A stretch of DNA of 64,000 bases, taken from positions 1-64,000 of the forward strand of contig NZ_JQGJ02000022.1 of the NCBI RefSeq assembly GCF_000802155.2, written 5' to 3'. Source of the stretch: Pseudomonas frederiksbergensis. GTDB taxonomy: Bacteria; Pseudomonadota; Gammaproteobacteria; Pseudomonadales; Pseudomonadaceae. Made by a program: the position numbers and the translations under genes. Under the pieces are notes generated by a model, which was not told the origin of the DNA, made no database searches, and saw nothing but the letters and a program-made list of their open reading frames with translations. Positions 34,848-44,570 of the stretch are shown here, piece by piece. How positions within the stretch are numbered: position 1 is the first letter of the stretch; the number at the start of each line of letters is the position of its first letter.

Positions 34848-35459
34848 TTGGAACGCATCGCAGTCATCGACTTTGAAACCACCGGCATTACCCCGAGCAG
34901 CGGGTGCCGGGCCACGGAAATCGCGGTGGTGATGCTCGAACAAGGCCGGATCGTCGACCGCTACCAGAGCCTGATGAATGCCGGCGTCCGCGTACCGGCC
35001 TTCATCGAACAGCTCACCGGCATCAGCAACGCCATGCTGCGCAGCGCACCCCCGGCGGAAAAGGTGATGAACGAGGTCAACGAATTCGTCGGCATCACGC
35101 CGCTGCTGGCCCACAACGCCGCGTTCGACCAGAAGTTCTGGGACTTCGAGCTGGGACGCATCAAGCGCACCCGCTTGCAGAATTTTGCCTGTTCACTGTT
35201 GCTGGCCCGGCGTTTGATGCCGGCGGCGCCGAACCACAAGCTCGGCACCCTCAACGTGTTCGCCGGCTTGCCCCACACCGGCCAGGCCCACCGGGCCATG
35301 GCCGACGCCGAAATGGCCGCCAACCTCACCGCGCACCTGGCCTCGGAATTGCGGCAAAAGCATGGGCTGCGGGAGCTGTCCCATGATTTGCTGTGCAGTT
35401 TGCAGAAAGTGCCGGCGGCGAAAATCAATGAGCATCTCAAGCGGCATCGCGGGTTCTAA
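34848..35459 (+). CDS. DnaQ-like 3'-5' exonuclease (DEDDh)
   Basis: 203 residues. Exo I is DFETTG, exo II includes HNAAFDQKFWDFEL, and exo III is HRAMADAEM, giving a DEDDh active site. The N-terminal half resembles the proofreading epsilon subunit and the C-terminal half the short RNase T-like exonucleases. The start is a TTG at 34848 with AAGGAG about 11 nt upstream; no ATG precedes the DFETTG motif. It directly follows the NYN gene. Confidence 0.88.
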   Translation: MERIAVIDFETTGITPSSGCRATEIAVVMLEQGRIVDRYQSLMNAGVRVPAFIEQLTGISNAMLRSAPPAEKVMNEVNEFVGITPLLAHNAAFDQKFWDFELGRIKRTRLQNFACSLLLARRLMPAAPNHKLGTLNVFAGLPHTGQAHRAMADAEMAANLTAHLASELRQKHGLRELSHDLLCSLQKVPAAKINEHLKRHRGF

Positions 35460-35568
35460 GCACTCAACATTAAAAGTGTATGGCTCGGATAAACAGGTTT
35501 TGTAACTTAATTTCTGTCGAGCGCCTTTTTAGAATGACGGGTTTCATCGTCCTGACTTCGAGTTGAAC

Positions 35569-36471
35569 ATGCCTGGCACACGCCGTTTTCCCTTGCCGTT
35601 GATCGCTGCCTTCTTCGCCTTGTACGTCATCTGGGGTTCGACCTACCTGGTGATTCGCATTGGTGTGGAGTATTGGCCGCCGTTGTTGCTGGCGGGGATT
35701 CGTTTCGTGATTGCCGGTTCGCTGATGTACGGCTTCCTGCGCTGGCGTGGGGCGCCGGCACCGACCTGGGCGCAGTGGAAGGCCGGAGCACTCATTGGTG
35801 TGTTGCTGCTCACGTTTGGCAATGGCGCGGTGAGTGTGGCCGAGCACACGGGGGTGGCGTCCGGCGTCGCGGCGCTGGCCGTGGCGACCGTGCCTTTGTT
35901 TACCCTGCTCTGCGGTTATTTCTGGGGCGCGCGTAATACCCGCCTGGAGTGGGCCGGGATTGTATTGGGGCTGATCGGCATCGCCATGCTCAACCTCGGT
36001 TCCAACTTGCAATCGAGCCCGCTGGGGGCGGCCTTGCTCGTGTTTGCGGCGGCTTCCTGGGCCTTCGGCTCGGTGTTGAGCAAGCATGTGTCGTTGCCGG
36101 CGGGGGCGATGGCCAGCGCGGTGGAGATGCTGGTGGCTGGCGTGGTGCTGTTGATCGGCAGCTTCGCCTGTGGCGAGCGCCTTGAAAGCATGCCGCCGCT
36201 GGAAGGCTGGTTTGCGCTGGTCTACCTGATCGGTTTCGGTTCGATCATCGCCTTCAATGCCTACATGTACCTGCTCAAGCATGTGCGTCCGGCGGCGGCC
36301 ACCAGCTATGCCTACGTCAACCCGGCGGTGGCGGTGTTGCTTGGGATCGTCTTCGCTGGGGAGACCATCGGCATCGAAGAAGCCGTGGCGATGCTGGTGA
36401 TCATCAGCGCCGTGGTGTTGATCGGGTTGCCGCAGTGGCGCAAGCCCAAGCCTGCACCGGCCGAATCCTGA
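35569..36471 (+). CDS. EamA/DMT family transporter (YedA-like)
   Basis: Ten-helix membrane protein of 300 residues with two EamA repeats. It opens PLIAAFFALYVIWGSTYLVIRIG and has AEHTGVASGVAALAVATVPLFT, close to the YedA subgroup of drug/metabolite exporters. Substrate unknown. ATG at 35569 is preferred to a TTG two codons earlier. Confidence 0.88.
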   Translation: MPGTRRFPLPLIAAFFALYVIWGSTYLVIRIGVEYWPPLLLAGIRFVIAGSLMYGFLRWRGAPAPTWAQWKAGALIGVLLLTFGNGAVSVAEHTGVASGVAALAVATVPLFTLLCGYFWGARNTRLEWAGIVLGLIGIAMLNLGSNLQSSPLGAALLVFAAASWAFGSVLSKHVSLPAGAMASAVEMLVAGVVLLIGSFACGERLESMPPLEGWFALVYLIGFGSIIAFNAYMYLLKHVRPAAATSYAYVNPAVAVLLGIVFAGETIGIEEAVAMLVIISAVVLIGLPQWRKPKPAPAES

Positions 36472-36529
36472 TTTAGGGTAAACTGCCGCGCATTGCACAC
36501 CCTGCGCTGATTTTTCCTACGGTACCTCC

Positions 36530-37867
36530 ATGACTTTCGCCACCCTTGGCCTGATCGAACCCCTGTTGCGCGCCCTCGAGACGCTCGGCTACCAGACTCC
36601 GACCCCGGTTCAGGCCCAAGCCATGCCTGCCGTGCTCGCCGGGCGCGACCTGATGGCCGCGGCCCAGACCGGCACCGGCAAGACCGCCGGTTTCGCCGTG
36701 CCGCTGTTGCAGTTGCTGACCACCGAAGGGCCGAAGGTCGCGGCCAACTCGGTGCGGGCGCTGATCCTGGTGCCGACCCGCGAGCTGGCTGAGCAGGTCC
36801 ATGAAAGCGTGCGCCAGTACGCGCAGAACCTGCCATTGAGCACCTACGCGGTGTACGGCGGCGTCAGCATCAACCCGCAGATGATGAAGTTGCGCAAAGG
36901 TGTCGACCTGCTGGTTGCCACGCCGGGTCGATTGCTCGACTTGTTCCGCCAGAACGCGCTGAAGTTCAATCAGTTGCAGACCCTGGTGCTGGACGAAGCC
37001 GACCGCATGCTCGACCTGGGTTTCTCCGAAGAGCTGGCGAATATCTACAAGGCCCTGCCGAAGAAGCGCCAGACGCTGCTGTTCTCGGCGACCTTCTCCG
37101 ATGCCATCCGCTTGTTGGCCGGGCAGATGCTCAACGACCCGCTGAGCATCGAAGTGAGCCCGCGCAACGTTGCCGCCAACACCGTCAAGCAATGGGTGGT
37201 GACGGTGGACAAGAAGCGCAAGCCGGAGCTGTTCGTTCACCTGATGCGCAAGCACAAGTGGAAGCAAGTGCTGGTATTCGCCAAGACCCGTAACGGCGTC
37301 GATGCACTGGTGGAAAAACTTCAGGGCCTGGGTGTGAATGCCGATGGCATCCACGGCGACAAGCCCCAGGCGACCCGCCAGCGTGCGCTGGATCGTTTCA
37401 AGGCCAGCGAAGTGCAAATCCTGGTAGCCACCGACGTGGCCGCCCGTGGCCTGGATATCGAAGATTTGCCGTTGGTGGTGAACTTCGACCTGCCGATCGT
37501 CGCCGAGGACTACATCCACCGCATCGGCCGGACCGGTCGGGCGGGCGCTACCGGGCAGGCGATTTCCCTGGTCTGCGCCGATGAAGTGAACCTGCTGTCG
37601 GCCATCGAGACCTTGACCCGTCAGACATTGCCCCGGCAGATGGAACAGGATTTCGAACCGGAACACCGCGTACCGGAGACCGATGCCAGCGGTCAGGTCG
37701 TCAAGAAGCCGAAAAAGCCGAAGAAACCGAAAACCCAGGGCAGCGGCGGCAAGCGCAACCTGGGCAAGTGGGTGGACAGTGGTGACTCGGCGCCGGTGGA
37801 ACCATCGGTCAAGCCTGTGCGAAAAGTGCCGGTGTTCAATACCGGGCCGCGTAAGCGCAAGCCTTGA
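36530..37867 (+). CDS. rhlE: DEAD-box ATP-dependent RNA helicase RhlE
   Basis: 445 residues. Q motif TPTPVQAQAMP, motif I AQTGTGKT, motif II DEAD, motif III SAT, motif VI HRIGRTGRAG. The C-terminal tail is lysine-rich (KKPKKPKKPK), which gives RNA affinity. RhlE helps ribosome assembly and mRNA turnover; pseudomonads often have two RhlE paralogues, and which this is cannot be told from one window. Confidence 0.93.
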   Translation: MTFATLGLIEPLLRALETLGYQTPTPVQAQAMPAVLAGRDLMAAAQTGTGKTAGFAVPLLQLLTTEGPKVAANSVRALILVPTRELAEQVHESVRQYAQNLPLSTYAVYGGVSINPQMMKLRKGVDLLVATPGRLLDLFRQNALKFNQLQTLVLDEADRMLDLGFSEELANIYKALPKKRQTLLFSATFSDAIRLLAGQMLNDPLSIEVSPRNVAANTVKQWVVTVDKKRKPELFVHLMRKHKWKQVLVFAKTRNGVDALVEKLQGLGVNADGIHGDKPQATRQRALDRFKASEVQILVATDVAARGLDIEDLPLVVNFDLPIVAEDYIHRIGRTGRAGATGQAISLVCADEVNLLSAIETLTRQTLPRQMEQDFEPEHRVPETDASGQVVKKPKKPKKPKTQGSGGKRNLGKWVDSGDSAPVEPSVKPVRKVPVFNTGPRKRKP

Positions 37868-37887
37868 TGGTCTGCTGCGCCCCGGTT

Positions 37888-39129
37888 TCAATCCGGGCGC
37901 TGTAACCACTCCAACATCCCCAACCCCGCTGCCCGGCCACTGGCAAAGCATGCCGTGAGCAGATAGCCGCCAGTCGGCGCTTCCCAGTCGAGCATCTCCC
38001 CGGCGCAGAAAACCCCGGGGAGCTGCTTGAGCATCAGCCGTTCGTCCAAGGCTTCGAACGTCACGCCGCCGGCGCTGCTGATGGCTTCGTCCAGTGGACG
38101 GGTTTTCACCAGCGTGACCGGCAACGCCTTGATCGCCTGCGCCAGCCGCGCCATGTCGGCGAAGCAATCGGCCGACGTCAGCTCGCGCAACAGCGCCGCC
38201 TTGACCCCATCGAGCCCAAGTTGGCTGTGCAGGTGCTTGGCCATCGAGCGTGATCCGCGTGGTTTGTTCAAGGCCTGGACGAGCTTGTCCACAGGCCGGC
38301 CCGGCAGCAGGTCCAGATGGACGGTCGCGCTGCCGTGCTGGTTGATGGCTTCGCGAATCGCTGCCGACAGGGCGTAGACCAGGCTGCCTTCGATGCCGGT
38401 GGCGGTGATGACGCATTCGCCGAGACGTGGCACATCGTCGTTCAGGCCCATGGCGATGTTCTTCAGCGGGGCGCCGGCGAACTTGCCGATCATCAGATCG
38501 CTCCAGGCCTCGACGTCGAACCCGCAATTGCTCGGCTGTAAGGGCGCCAGGGTCACGCCGCGCTGTTCCAGCGCCAGCATCCATGCACCGTCGGAACCCA
38601 GGCGCGACCAACTGCCGCCACCCAGGGCCAATAACGTCGCGTTGGGGAGCAACGTCTTTTCGCCGTCCGGGCTGGCGATGCGCAGGCTGCCGTCGGGATT
38701 CCAACCCAGCCAGCGGTGGCGCGTGTGGATCACCACGCCGGCGTCCCGCAGGCGCTTGAGCCAGGCGCGCAGCAGCGGGGCGGCTTTCATGTCAGTCGGG
38801 AACACGCGCCCGGAGCTGCCGACGAAGGTATCGATGCCCAGGCCGTGAATCCATTGGCACAACTCATCCGCGCCGAATGCTCGCAGCAGCGGGGCGATAT
38901 GCGGCGCGCGCTCCCCGTAGCGGGACAGGAAGGCTGGGAAGGCTTCCGAGTGGGTGATGTTCATGCCGCCGACACCCGCCAGGAGAAACTTCCTGCCCAC
39001 CGAGGGCATGCCGTCGTACAGGTCGACCTGGACACCGGCCTGGCTCAACACCTCGGCCGCCATCAAGCCGGCTGGTCCGCCGCCGATGATGGCGATGCTT
39101 GGGGGGCAAGATGAGATGGTCGAGGTCAT
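37888..39129 (-). CDS. BaiN/RdsA-type NAD(P)/FAD flavoprotein
   Basis: 413 residues. FAD-binding GGGPAGLMAAEVLSQAG at the N-terminus, internal VGRKFLLAGVGGMNITHSE and C-terminal AGEMLDWEAPTGGYLLTACFASG are typical of the HI0933/TIGR03862 flavoprotein family. Substrate unknown; relatives reduce bile-acid intermediates or act in other reductions. Convergent with rhlE, 20 nt apart. Confidence 0.88.
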   Translation of the reverse strand: MTSTISSCPPSIAIIGGGPAGLMAAEVLSQAGVQVDLYDGMPSVGRKFLLAGVGGMNITHSEAFPAFLSRYGERAPHIAPLLRAFGADELCQWIHGLGIDTFVGSSGRVFPTDMKAAPLLRAWLKRLRDAGVVIHTRHRWLGWNPDGSLRIASPDGEKTLLPNATLLALGGGSWSRLGSDGAWMLALEQRGVTLAPLQPSNCGFDVEAWSDLMIGKFAGAPLKNIAMGLNDDVPRLGECVITATGIEGSLVYALSAAIREAINQHGSATVHLDLLPGRPVDKLVQALNKPRGSRSMAKHLHSQLGLDGVKAALLRELTSADCFADMARLAQAIKALPVTLVKTRPLDEAISSAGGVTFEALDERLMLKQLPGVFCAGEMLDWEAPTGGYLLTACFASGRAAGLGMLEWLQRPD

Positions 39130-39321
39130 GGTATGAACTGCGGAAACTAGGAATGGCGCGGCATTCTATCAGCACAAATTCCAAGGCAGGTGGTGTTCTT
39201 GAATGAGCTGGTCAAAAAACAACCAAGTCTCTGCAAGCCATAGTCAGCAGCGGCTGCGAGCCGTTTCGCTCAGGTTATCCACAGGCCGCTCCACAGGCAT
39301 TGTGGGTAACGCGCCCAGATT

Positions 39322-40242
39322 TCAATGACAGCCTGATGACGTCCAGACCTTTTGTGCGCTGTGATGCAGGATCCCGTGGCGCCGGGCCAGGGCCTTGCGA
39401 TCCTTGCTATAGCCGCCGCCGATGACACCGACCACCGGAATGTCCCGTCCAAGGCAATGGCGCATGACGCTCTCGTCCCGGGCGGCGAGGCCCTCGTCGG
39501 TCAGTTTCAGGTAGCCGAGGGCGTCATCCTTGTGGACATCGACGCCGGCGTCATACAGCACCAGGTCCGGCTGATAGAGCGGCAGCAGGTAATTGAGCGC
39601 ATCCTCGACGACTGCTAGGTAAGCGGCATCGTCCATGCCCATCGGCAGCGCAATGTCCCAATCGCTTTGCGCCTTGCGTGCAGGAAAATTCTTTTCGCAG
39701 TGCAGGGAAACTGTCACCGCATCCGGGGTGTCATGGAGTATTCGAGCCGTACCGTCGCCCTGATGCACGTCACAGTCGAAAATCAGCACCCGCGAGACCC
39801 GGCCGCTGGCCAGGAAGTAACGGCTGATCACCGCCAGGTCATTGAAGATGCAGAACCCGGCCGGGTGGTCGTAGTGGGCATGATGGGTGCCGCCGGCCAG
39901 GTGGCAGGCCAGTCCGTGTTCAAGGGCTTGTTCAGCGGCAAGGAGTGAACCGCCCACGGCGCGTACCGTTCGCCGCGCCAAGGCTTCGCTCCAGGGCAGG
40001 CCGAGTCGCCGTTGGTCTTCGCGAGACAACTCGCCACCCATGTAGCGTTCGATATAAGCGCGGTCATGGGCCAGGGCGAGAATCCCCGGCGGGCACAGGG
40101 CGGGACGCAGCAGATCCGCATCCGTAGTCAGGCCGGTCTCCACCAGGTGATCGCGCAGCAGGCGGAACTTGTCCATGGGGAAGCGGTGTTCCGCTGGGAA
40201 CTCGGGGCTGTAGTCTTCGTGATAGATAAGCGGCAGGGGCAT
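39322..40242 (-). CDS. Histone-deacetylase-like amidohydrolase
   Basis: Zinc hydrolase of 306 residues, class II HDAC/acetylpolyamine amidohydrolase family. Metal site and active-site sequences HHAHYDHPAGFCIFND, IFDCDVHQGDGTARI and LYDAGVDVHKDDALG are complete. Bacterial members deacetylate polyamines, protein lysines or acetoin-related molecules. The ATG at 40242 gives MPLPLIYHEDYSPEFP; a much longer frame upstream is not family-like. It is divergent from the GNAT gene. Confidence 0.9.
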   Translation of the reverse strand: MPLPLIYHEDYSPEFPAEHRFPMDKFRLLRDHLVETGLTTDADLLRPALCPPGILALAHDRAYIERYMGGELSREDQRRLGLPWSEALARRTVRAVGGSLLAAEQALEHGLACHLAGGTHHAHYDHPAGFCIFNDLAVISRYFLASGRVSRVLIFDCDVHQGDGTARILHDTPDAVTVSLHCEKNFPARKAQSDWDIALPMGMDDAAYLAVVEDALNYLLPLYQPDLVLYDAGVDVHKDDALGYLKLTDEGLAARDESVMRHCLGRDIPVVGVIGGGYSKDRKALARRHGILHHSAQKVWTSSGCH

Positions 40243-40314
40243 GGTGTTTTCAGCTGCGAATGAGTGAAGGATCCTACCAGCGATGTAGACTCTGGGCATG
40301 GAAAGGGAGTGAAG

Positions 40315-40884
40315 ATGGAGCCGATACTGGAACTGGAAAGCGCGCGGCTGATTCTGCGGCAGTGGCGCGACGATGATTTGCCGGCATTTGCGGCCATGTC
40401 TGCCGATCCGCAAGTGATGCGTTATTTTCCGGCACCCTTGAGTCGCCTCGAAAGCGCTGCGTTGATCGGCCGCGTGCGTGGGCATTTTGCCGAGCACGGT
40501 TTTGGCTTGTGGGCATTGGAGCGCAAGGACACTGGAGCGTTCATCGGCTTTACCGGGCTGGGCGTGGTCGGTTTTGATGCGCATTTCACCCCGGCGGTGG
40601 AGATCGGCTGGCGCCTGGCTCGCGAACATTGGGGGCTCGGTTATGCCAGCGAAGCGGCTTGGACGGCGTTGCGCTGTGCCTTCGACCGCCTGGGGCTCGA
40701 CGAAGTCGTGGCGTTTACCGCTGTGGATAACCTGCCGTCACAGAAGGTCATGCAGGCCATCGGCATGCAGCATGATCCGGCGGATGACTTCGAGCATCCA
40801 AAGCTCGCGGTCGGTCATCCATTGCGTCACCATGTGCTCTATCGCATCAATCGTGAGCAGTGGTTGCAGACTCTGCACGGTTAG
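40315..40884 (+). CDS. GNAT family N-acetyltransferase (RimJ/RimL type)
   Basis: 189 residues. TERLILRQW-like start (SARLILRQWRDDDLPAF), EIGWRLAREHWGLGYASEAA for acetyl-CoA binding, and AFTAVDNLPSQKVMQAIGM at the end of the domain. Likely acetylates a protein N-terminus or small amine. ATG at 40315 after AAGGGAGTGAAG. Next to an HDAC-like gene facing away, so the two share a promoter region, though nothing shows that they share a substrate. Confidence 0.88.
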   Translation: MEPILELESARLILRQWRDDDLPAFAAMSADPQVMRYFPAPLSRLESAALIGRVRGHFAEHGFGLWALERKDTGAFIGFTGLGVVGFDAHFTPAVEIGWRLAREHWGLGYASEAAWTALRCAFDRLGLDEVVAFTAVDNLPSQKVMQAIGMQHDPADDFEHPKLAVGHPLRHHVLYRINREQWLQTLHG

Positions 40885-40987
40885 CCGACACGGACGTTAC
40901 AATGCCCGCCAAAATGGCCCGGGCCACTATCGATCCGCCGCCGCAACCTGGATTGCGCGGTTTTTGCGCTGTGTGAGGAAAGTCTGA

Positions 40988-41857
40988 ATGAGCCACGTGT
41001 TGGAAGATCTGGTCGACCTGCTGACCCTGGAACCGATCGAAGAGAACCTGTTTCGCGGACGCAGCCAGGACCTCGGGTTTCGCCAGTTGTTCGGCGGCCA
41101 GGTGTTGGGCCAGTCATTGTCGGCGGCCAGCCAGACCGTGGAAGAGGCGCGCCATGTGCATTCGATGCACGGTTATTTCCTGCGTCCGGGCGATGCGGCA
41201 TTGCCGGTGGTCTACCAGGTCGATCGCGTACGGGACGGCGGCAGCTTCAGCACCCGTCGGGTCACGGCGATCCAGAAGGGCAACCCGATCTTCACCTGCA
41301 GCGCCTCGTTCCAGTATGACGAGCAGGGTTTCGAGCACCAGAGCACCATGCCCCAGGTTGTCGGGCCGGAAAACCTGCCGTCCGAGCTGGAACTGACCCA
41401 GCAGCGCGCGCATCTGTTGCCCGAGCACATGCGCGAAAAACTGCTGTGCCCCAAGCCGATCGAGGTGCGCCCGGTCACTGAAAAAGACCCTTACAATCCG
41501 CAACCGGCCGATCCGGTCAAATACGTCTGGTTCCGTGCCGATGGTGCCTTGGCGGACATCCCGGCCCTGCACAAATACCTGCTGGCCTACGCATCGGATT
41601 TCGGACTGCTGACCACCTCGATGTTGCCCCACGGCAAATCGGTATGGCAGAAGGATATGCAGGTCGCCAGCCTTGACCATGCGTTGTGGTTTCACGCCGA
41701 CCTGCGCGCCGATGACTGGTTGCTCTATGCCATGGACAGTCCGTGGGCCGGTAACTCCCGTGGGTTTTCCCGGGGCAGCGTGTTCAATCGCGCCGGGCAA
41801 CTGGTGGCCTCGGTGACCCAGGAAGGCCTGATCCGCCATCGCAAGGACTGGGCATGA
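40988..41857 (+). CDS. tesB: Acyl-CoA thioesterase II
   Basis: Double hot-dog thioesterase of 289 residues (E. coli TesB 286). It hydrolyses medium and long acyl-CoAs. Family sequences FGGQVLGQSLSAASQTV, HSMHGYFLRPGD, LDHALWFHADLRADDWLLY and GLIRHRK are present, including the Asp of the catalytic set. Its stop overlaps the HAD gene start (ATGA). Confidence 0.95.
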   Translation: MSHVLEDLVDLLTLEPIEENLFRGRSQDLGFRQLFGGQVLGQSLSAASQTVEEARHVHSMHGYFLRPGDAALPVVYQVDRVRDGGSFSTRRVTAIQKGNPIFTCSASFQYDEQGFEHQSTMPQVVGPENLPSELELTQQRAHLLPEHMREKLLCPKPIEVRPVTEKDPYNPQPADPVKYVWFRADGALADIPALHKYLLAYASDFGLLTTSMLPHGKSVWQKDMQVASLDHALWFHADLRADDWLLYAMDSPWAGNSRGFSRGSVFNRAGQLVASVTQEGLIRHRKDWA

Positions 41858-42447
41858 GCCTGGTCGATGTACGGCATTGGGTATTTGACATGGACGGCAC
41901 GCTGACCGTCGCTGTGCATGACTTCGCTGCGATCCGCGTGGCCCTGGCAATTCCGGCCGAGGACGACATCCTTACGCACCTGGCGGCGTTGCCCTCGGCA
42001 GAAGCAGCCGCCAAGCACGCCTGGCTGCTGGAGCACGAACGGGACCTGGCGCTGGGCTCCAAGCCCGCGCCGGGGGCGGTCGAGTTGGTGCGTGAGCTGG
42101 CCGGGCGTGGTTACCGCCTGGGCATCCTGACCCGCAACGCCCGCGAGCTGGCCCACATCACCCTCGAAGCCATCGGGTTGGCGGATTGTTTCGCGGTGGA
42201 GGACGTGCTCGGCCGCGACGAGGCACCGCCCAAGCCGCATCCCGGCGGCCTGTTGAAGTTGGCCGAGGCATGGGATGTGGCGCCCGGCTCGATGGTGATG
42301 GTGGGGGATTACCGCTTTGACCTGGACTGCGGTCGTGCGGCGGGGGCGCGGACGGTGTTGGTGAACCTGCCGGACAATCCCTGGCCGGAGCTGACAGATT
42401 GGCATGCGCGCGATTGTGGGGAGCTGCGGCGGATGCTTTTGGCTTGA
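41854..42447 (+). CDS. HAD-family phosphatase
   Basis: 197 residues. Motif I is FDMDGTL, motif II ILTRN, and motif III/IV runs KPHPGGL...MVGDYRFDLDCGRAAG. The cap region suggests subfamily IA, phosphoglycolate-phosphatase-like. Substrate unknown. Translationally coupled to tesB by a 4-nt overlap. Confidence 0.88.
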   Translation: MSLVDVRHWVFDMDGTLTVAVHDFAAIRVALAIPAEDDILTHLAALPSAEAAAKHAWLLEHERDLALGSKPAPGAVELVRELAGRGYRLGILTRNARELAHITLEAIGLADCFAVEDVLGRDEAPPKPHPGGLLKLAEAWDVAPGSMVMVGDYRFDLDCGRAAGARTVLVNLPDNPWPELTDWHARDCGELRRMLLA

Positions 42448-42481
42448 GAGGCGGATGAAGCCCTGTTGGTCACCATAAAAC

Positions 42482-43429
42482 TCACTGCCCGAACAACACC
42501 CTCAACCCTTCCGGCGAATTGAACATCCCATCCCCATCATGCCCGACCCCGGGCACTTCGATCAGCCGCTGGTTCAGCCCCTGCGGATGGCGGCGTGTCA
42601 GGTAATCGAAAAAGAAATGCCCGCGCAGCAGTCGATACGCGCCCTGGGTCTGTGCTTCACAGCTTTTATCCAGCGCTGGGTGTTCCGGGTCGATGTCCTG
42701 TTGTCCCAGCAAATAAGTGATGTCGCGCTTGATGTAGTGATCTTCGAGTTGCGCGGCTGTTTGCCCGGCAGCGTAGGCGGGCAGCTGCTCCAGGCCGTAT
42801 TTCCAACGGTTGAAGGAGGGGCAGCTGGCGGGTGCGAATGCCATGGGCCGTTGGGCGTCCAGGTAGGCATACGATGATGGATTGGCTATGACGAACCGTG
42901 GTGCGATGCGATACGTGCCACGGGCGAGCAGGGCATAGCGCTGTACGACTTGGGCGCCACCGGAATGACCGGCAATCACGATCTCCTTCACTTCCGGAAA
43001 TTGCTGCCGGTCGCTGACCCGCGCCACGATGTCGTCCAGCACTTGGAATGAACTGACCGGATTCGGCCCTGTGGACAGGCCGCCCGCCATCCAATCGTTG
43101 CCTTGCCAGCGCAGGAGATCGGCGGGCAGTTGATGGCGCGCCACGTCCTGTTCGTTGAGAAACTGCGGGGCGATGACCAATGTCGTTGCGGTTTGACCGG
43201 CCTGCGCGGCGGCCCTTTCGCCGCTGCGAAGATACGTGTCGGCATTGCGCAGCCTGCCGTGGATGATGATCAACACCCGCTGGATCGAAGCCGGCGGGGG
43301 GCTCACGGCAACGGCCATGATCCCGCCCTTGAACAGCAGGCGACCCTGGGCGACCGTCTTGACGGCGTGTTCTTCGGCCTGGACAACGGCGCTGCAGAGC
43401 ACCAGCCAGATCAGCGCCACCCACTTCAT
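42482..43429 (-). CDS. Secreted alpha/beta hydrolase
   Basis: 315 residues with a signal peptide (MKWVALIWLVLCSAVVQA, cut after about 18). The nucleophile elbow is GHSGGAQ and an oxyanion region IIHGRLRNADTYL precedes it. A Cys pair and the terminal VPGVGHDGDGMF supply the catalytic His. Substrate unknown. Starts at the base after the ypfJ stop codon, so coupled to it. Confidence 0.82.
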   Translation of the reverse strand: MKWVALIWLVLCSAVVQAEEHAVKTVAQGRLLFKGGIMAVAVSPPPASIQRVLIIIHGRLRNADTYLRSGERAAAQAGQTATTLVIAPQFLNEQDVARHQLPADLLRWQGNDWMAGGLSTGPNPVSSFQVLDDIVARVSDRQQFPEVKEIVIAGHSGGAQVVQRYALLARGTYRIAPRFVIANPSSYAYLDAQRPMAFAPASCPSFNRWKYGLEQLPAYAAGQTAAQLEDHYIKRDITYLLGQQDIDPEHPALDKSCEAQTQGAYRLLRGHFFFDYLTRRHPQGLNQRLIEVPGVGHDGDGMFNSPEGLRVLFGQ

Positions 43430-44317
43430 CTACAGGTTTTTCGCCGCAAAGGTGTCGCACTGGCTGACCTGGCCCTGGGCGAAACCGGTCTTGAACCAGC
43501 GCACCCGTTGCGCCGACGTGCCATGGGTGAAGGAATCCGGCACCACGCGGCCCTGGCCTTGCTGCTGCAGGCGGTCATCGCCGATGGCATTGGCGGCGGT
43601 CAAGGCTTCCTCGATATCCCCCGGCTCCAGCCAGTTCAGGCGTTTTTGCGCATGGTTGGCCCAGACACCGGCCAGGCAATCGGCCTGCAATTCCTGGCGC
43701 ACCAGCAGACCGCCGTCGCCTTCCATCTGCCGGCCTTGCTGGCGCGCCTCCTGGATTTTTGCCGAGACGCCGAGCAGCGTCTGCACGTGGTGGCCGATCT
43801 CGTGGGCGATGACGTAGGCTTGGGCGAAGTCCCCGGCGGCGGAGAAGCGCTGGGACATTTCCTGGAAGAAACTCATATCCAGGTAGACCTGCCGGTCCGC
43901 CGGGCAGTAGAACGGGCCGGTCGCCGAGGACGCCAGGCCGCACGCCGAGTTGACCCGACCGCTGAACAGCACCAGTTTGGGTTGTTGGTATTGGCGTCCG
44001 GCCTGCTGGAAGACTTGGCCCCAGGTATCCTCGGTGTCGCCGAGGATCGAGCGTACGAATTCCGCCTGCTCATCGTTGGCCGGTGGCGCCTGGCGGGTTT
44101 GCGAAGAGGTGGGAGCGGAACCCTGGTCCATTTGCCCGGCGAGTTGTCCCAGGATCTGCATGGGGTCCTGGCCGGTGATCCAGCCAATGCCGACGATCAG
44201 CAGGATGGCGGTCAGGCTCAAGCCCTTGCCGCCGCCGAACCGCATCCCGCCACCGCCCCCACCGTCACCACGGGCGTCCACCACGTTGTCACTGCGGCGA
44301 CCTTTTTTCCATAACAT
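43430..44317 (-). CDS. ypfJ: YpfJ-type neutral zinc metallopeptidase
   Basis: 295 residues. A short basic, Gly-rich start (GDGGGGGGMRFGGGKG) is followed by one membrane segment (about 33-50). The zinc motif is VIAHEIGHHVQ with downstream E in ELQADCLAGVWANH. Family M-like (Zincin), DUF/YpfJ. ATG at 44317 follows GAGGATTTCCCAC. Upstream of and abutting the secreted hydrolase gene. Confidence 0.9.
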   Translation of the reverse strand: MLWKKGRRSDNVVDARGDGGGGGGMRFGGGKGLSLTAILLIVGIGWITGQDPMQILGQLAGQMDQGSAPTSSQTRQAPPANDEQAEFVRSILGDTEDTWGQVFQQAGRQYQQPKLVLFSGRVNSACGLASSATGPFYCPADRQVYLDMSFFQEMSQRFSAAGDFAQAYVIAHEIGHHVQTLLGVSAKIQEARQQGRQMEGDGGLLVRQELQADCLAGVWANHAQKRLNWLEPGDIEEALTAANAIGDDRLQQQGQGRVVPDSFTHGTSAQRVRWFKTGFAQGQVSQCDTFAAKNL

Positions 44318-44570
44318 GTGGGAAATCCTCTGAATGGCCCTGCGAAGAGATGACTGCCGTGGCGATGAGTCTAGCTTTCTGACGCCCAAGGTGCGCGCCG
44401 CGCTTGAGCAGTCAGGCAACTGCGAGGGATTTTGGTTCATCGGCGAGCCAATCCTGTCTGGCCGCGCAATTTTCATTACACTTGGGATCCAGAACTTATC
44501 GGAACCCTCGCTGGCCCAATAACTGCACTGTGCATCACGGCCTCGACATCAAGCAACGCAGGTTTCCTTC

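Noticed and set aside
36473..38704. Long minus-strand frame of about 743 codons
   Set aside because: It runs antisense to rhlE and into the BaiN-type gene. The motifs lie in those genes' own frames.
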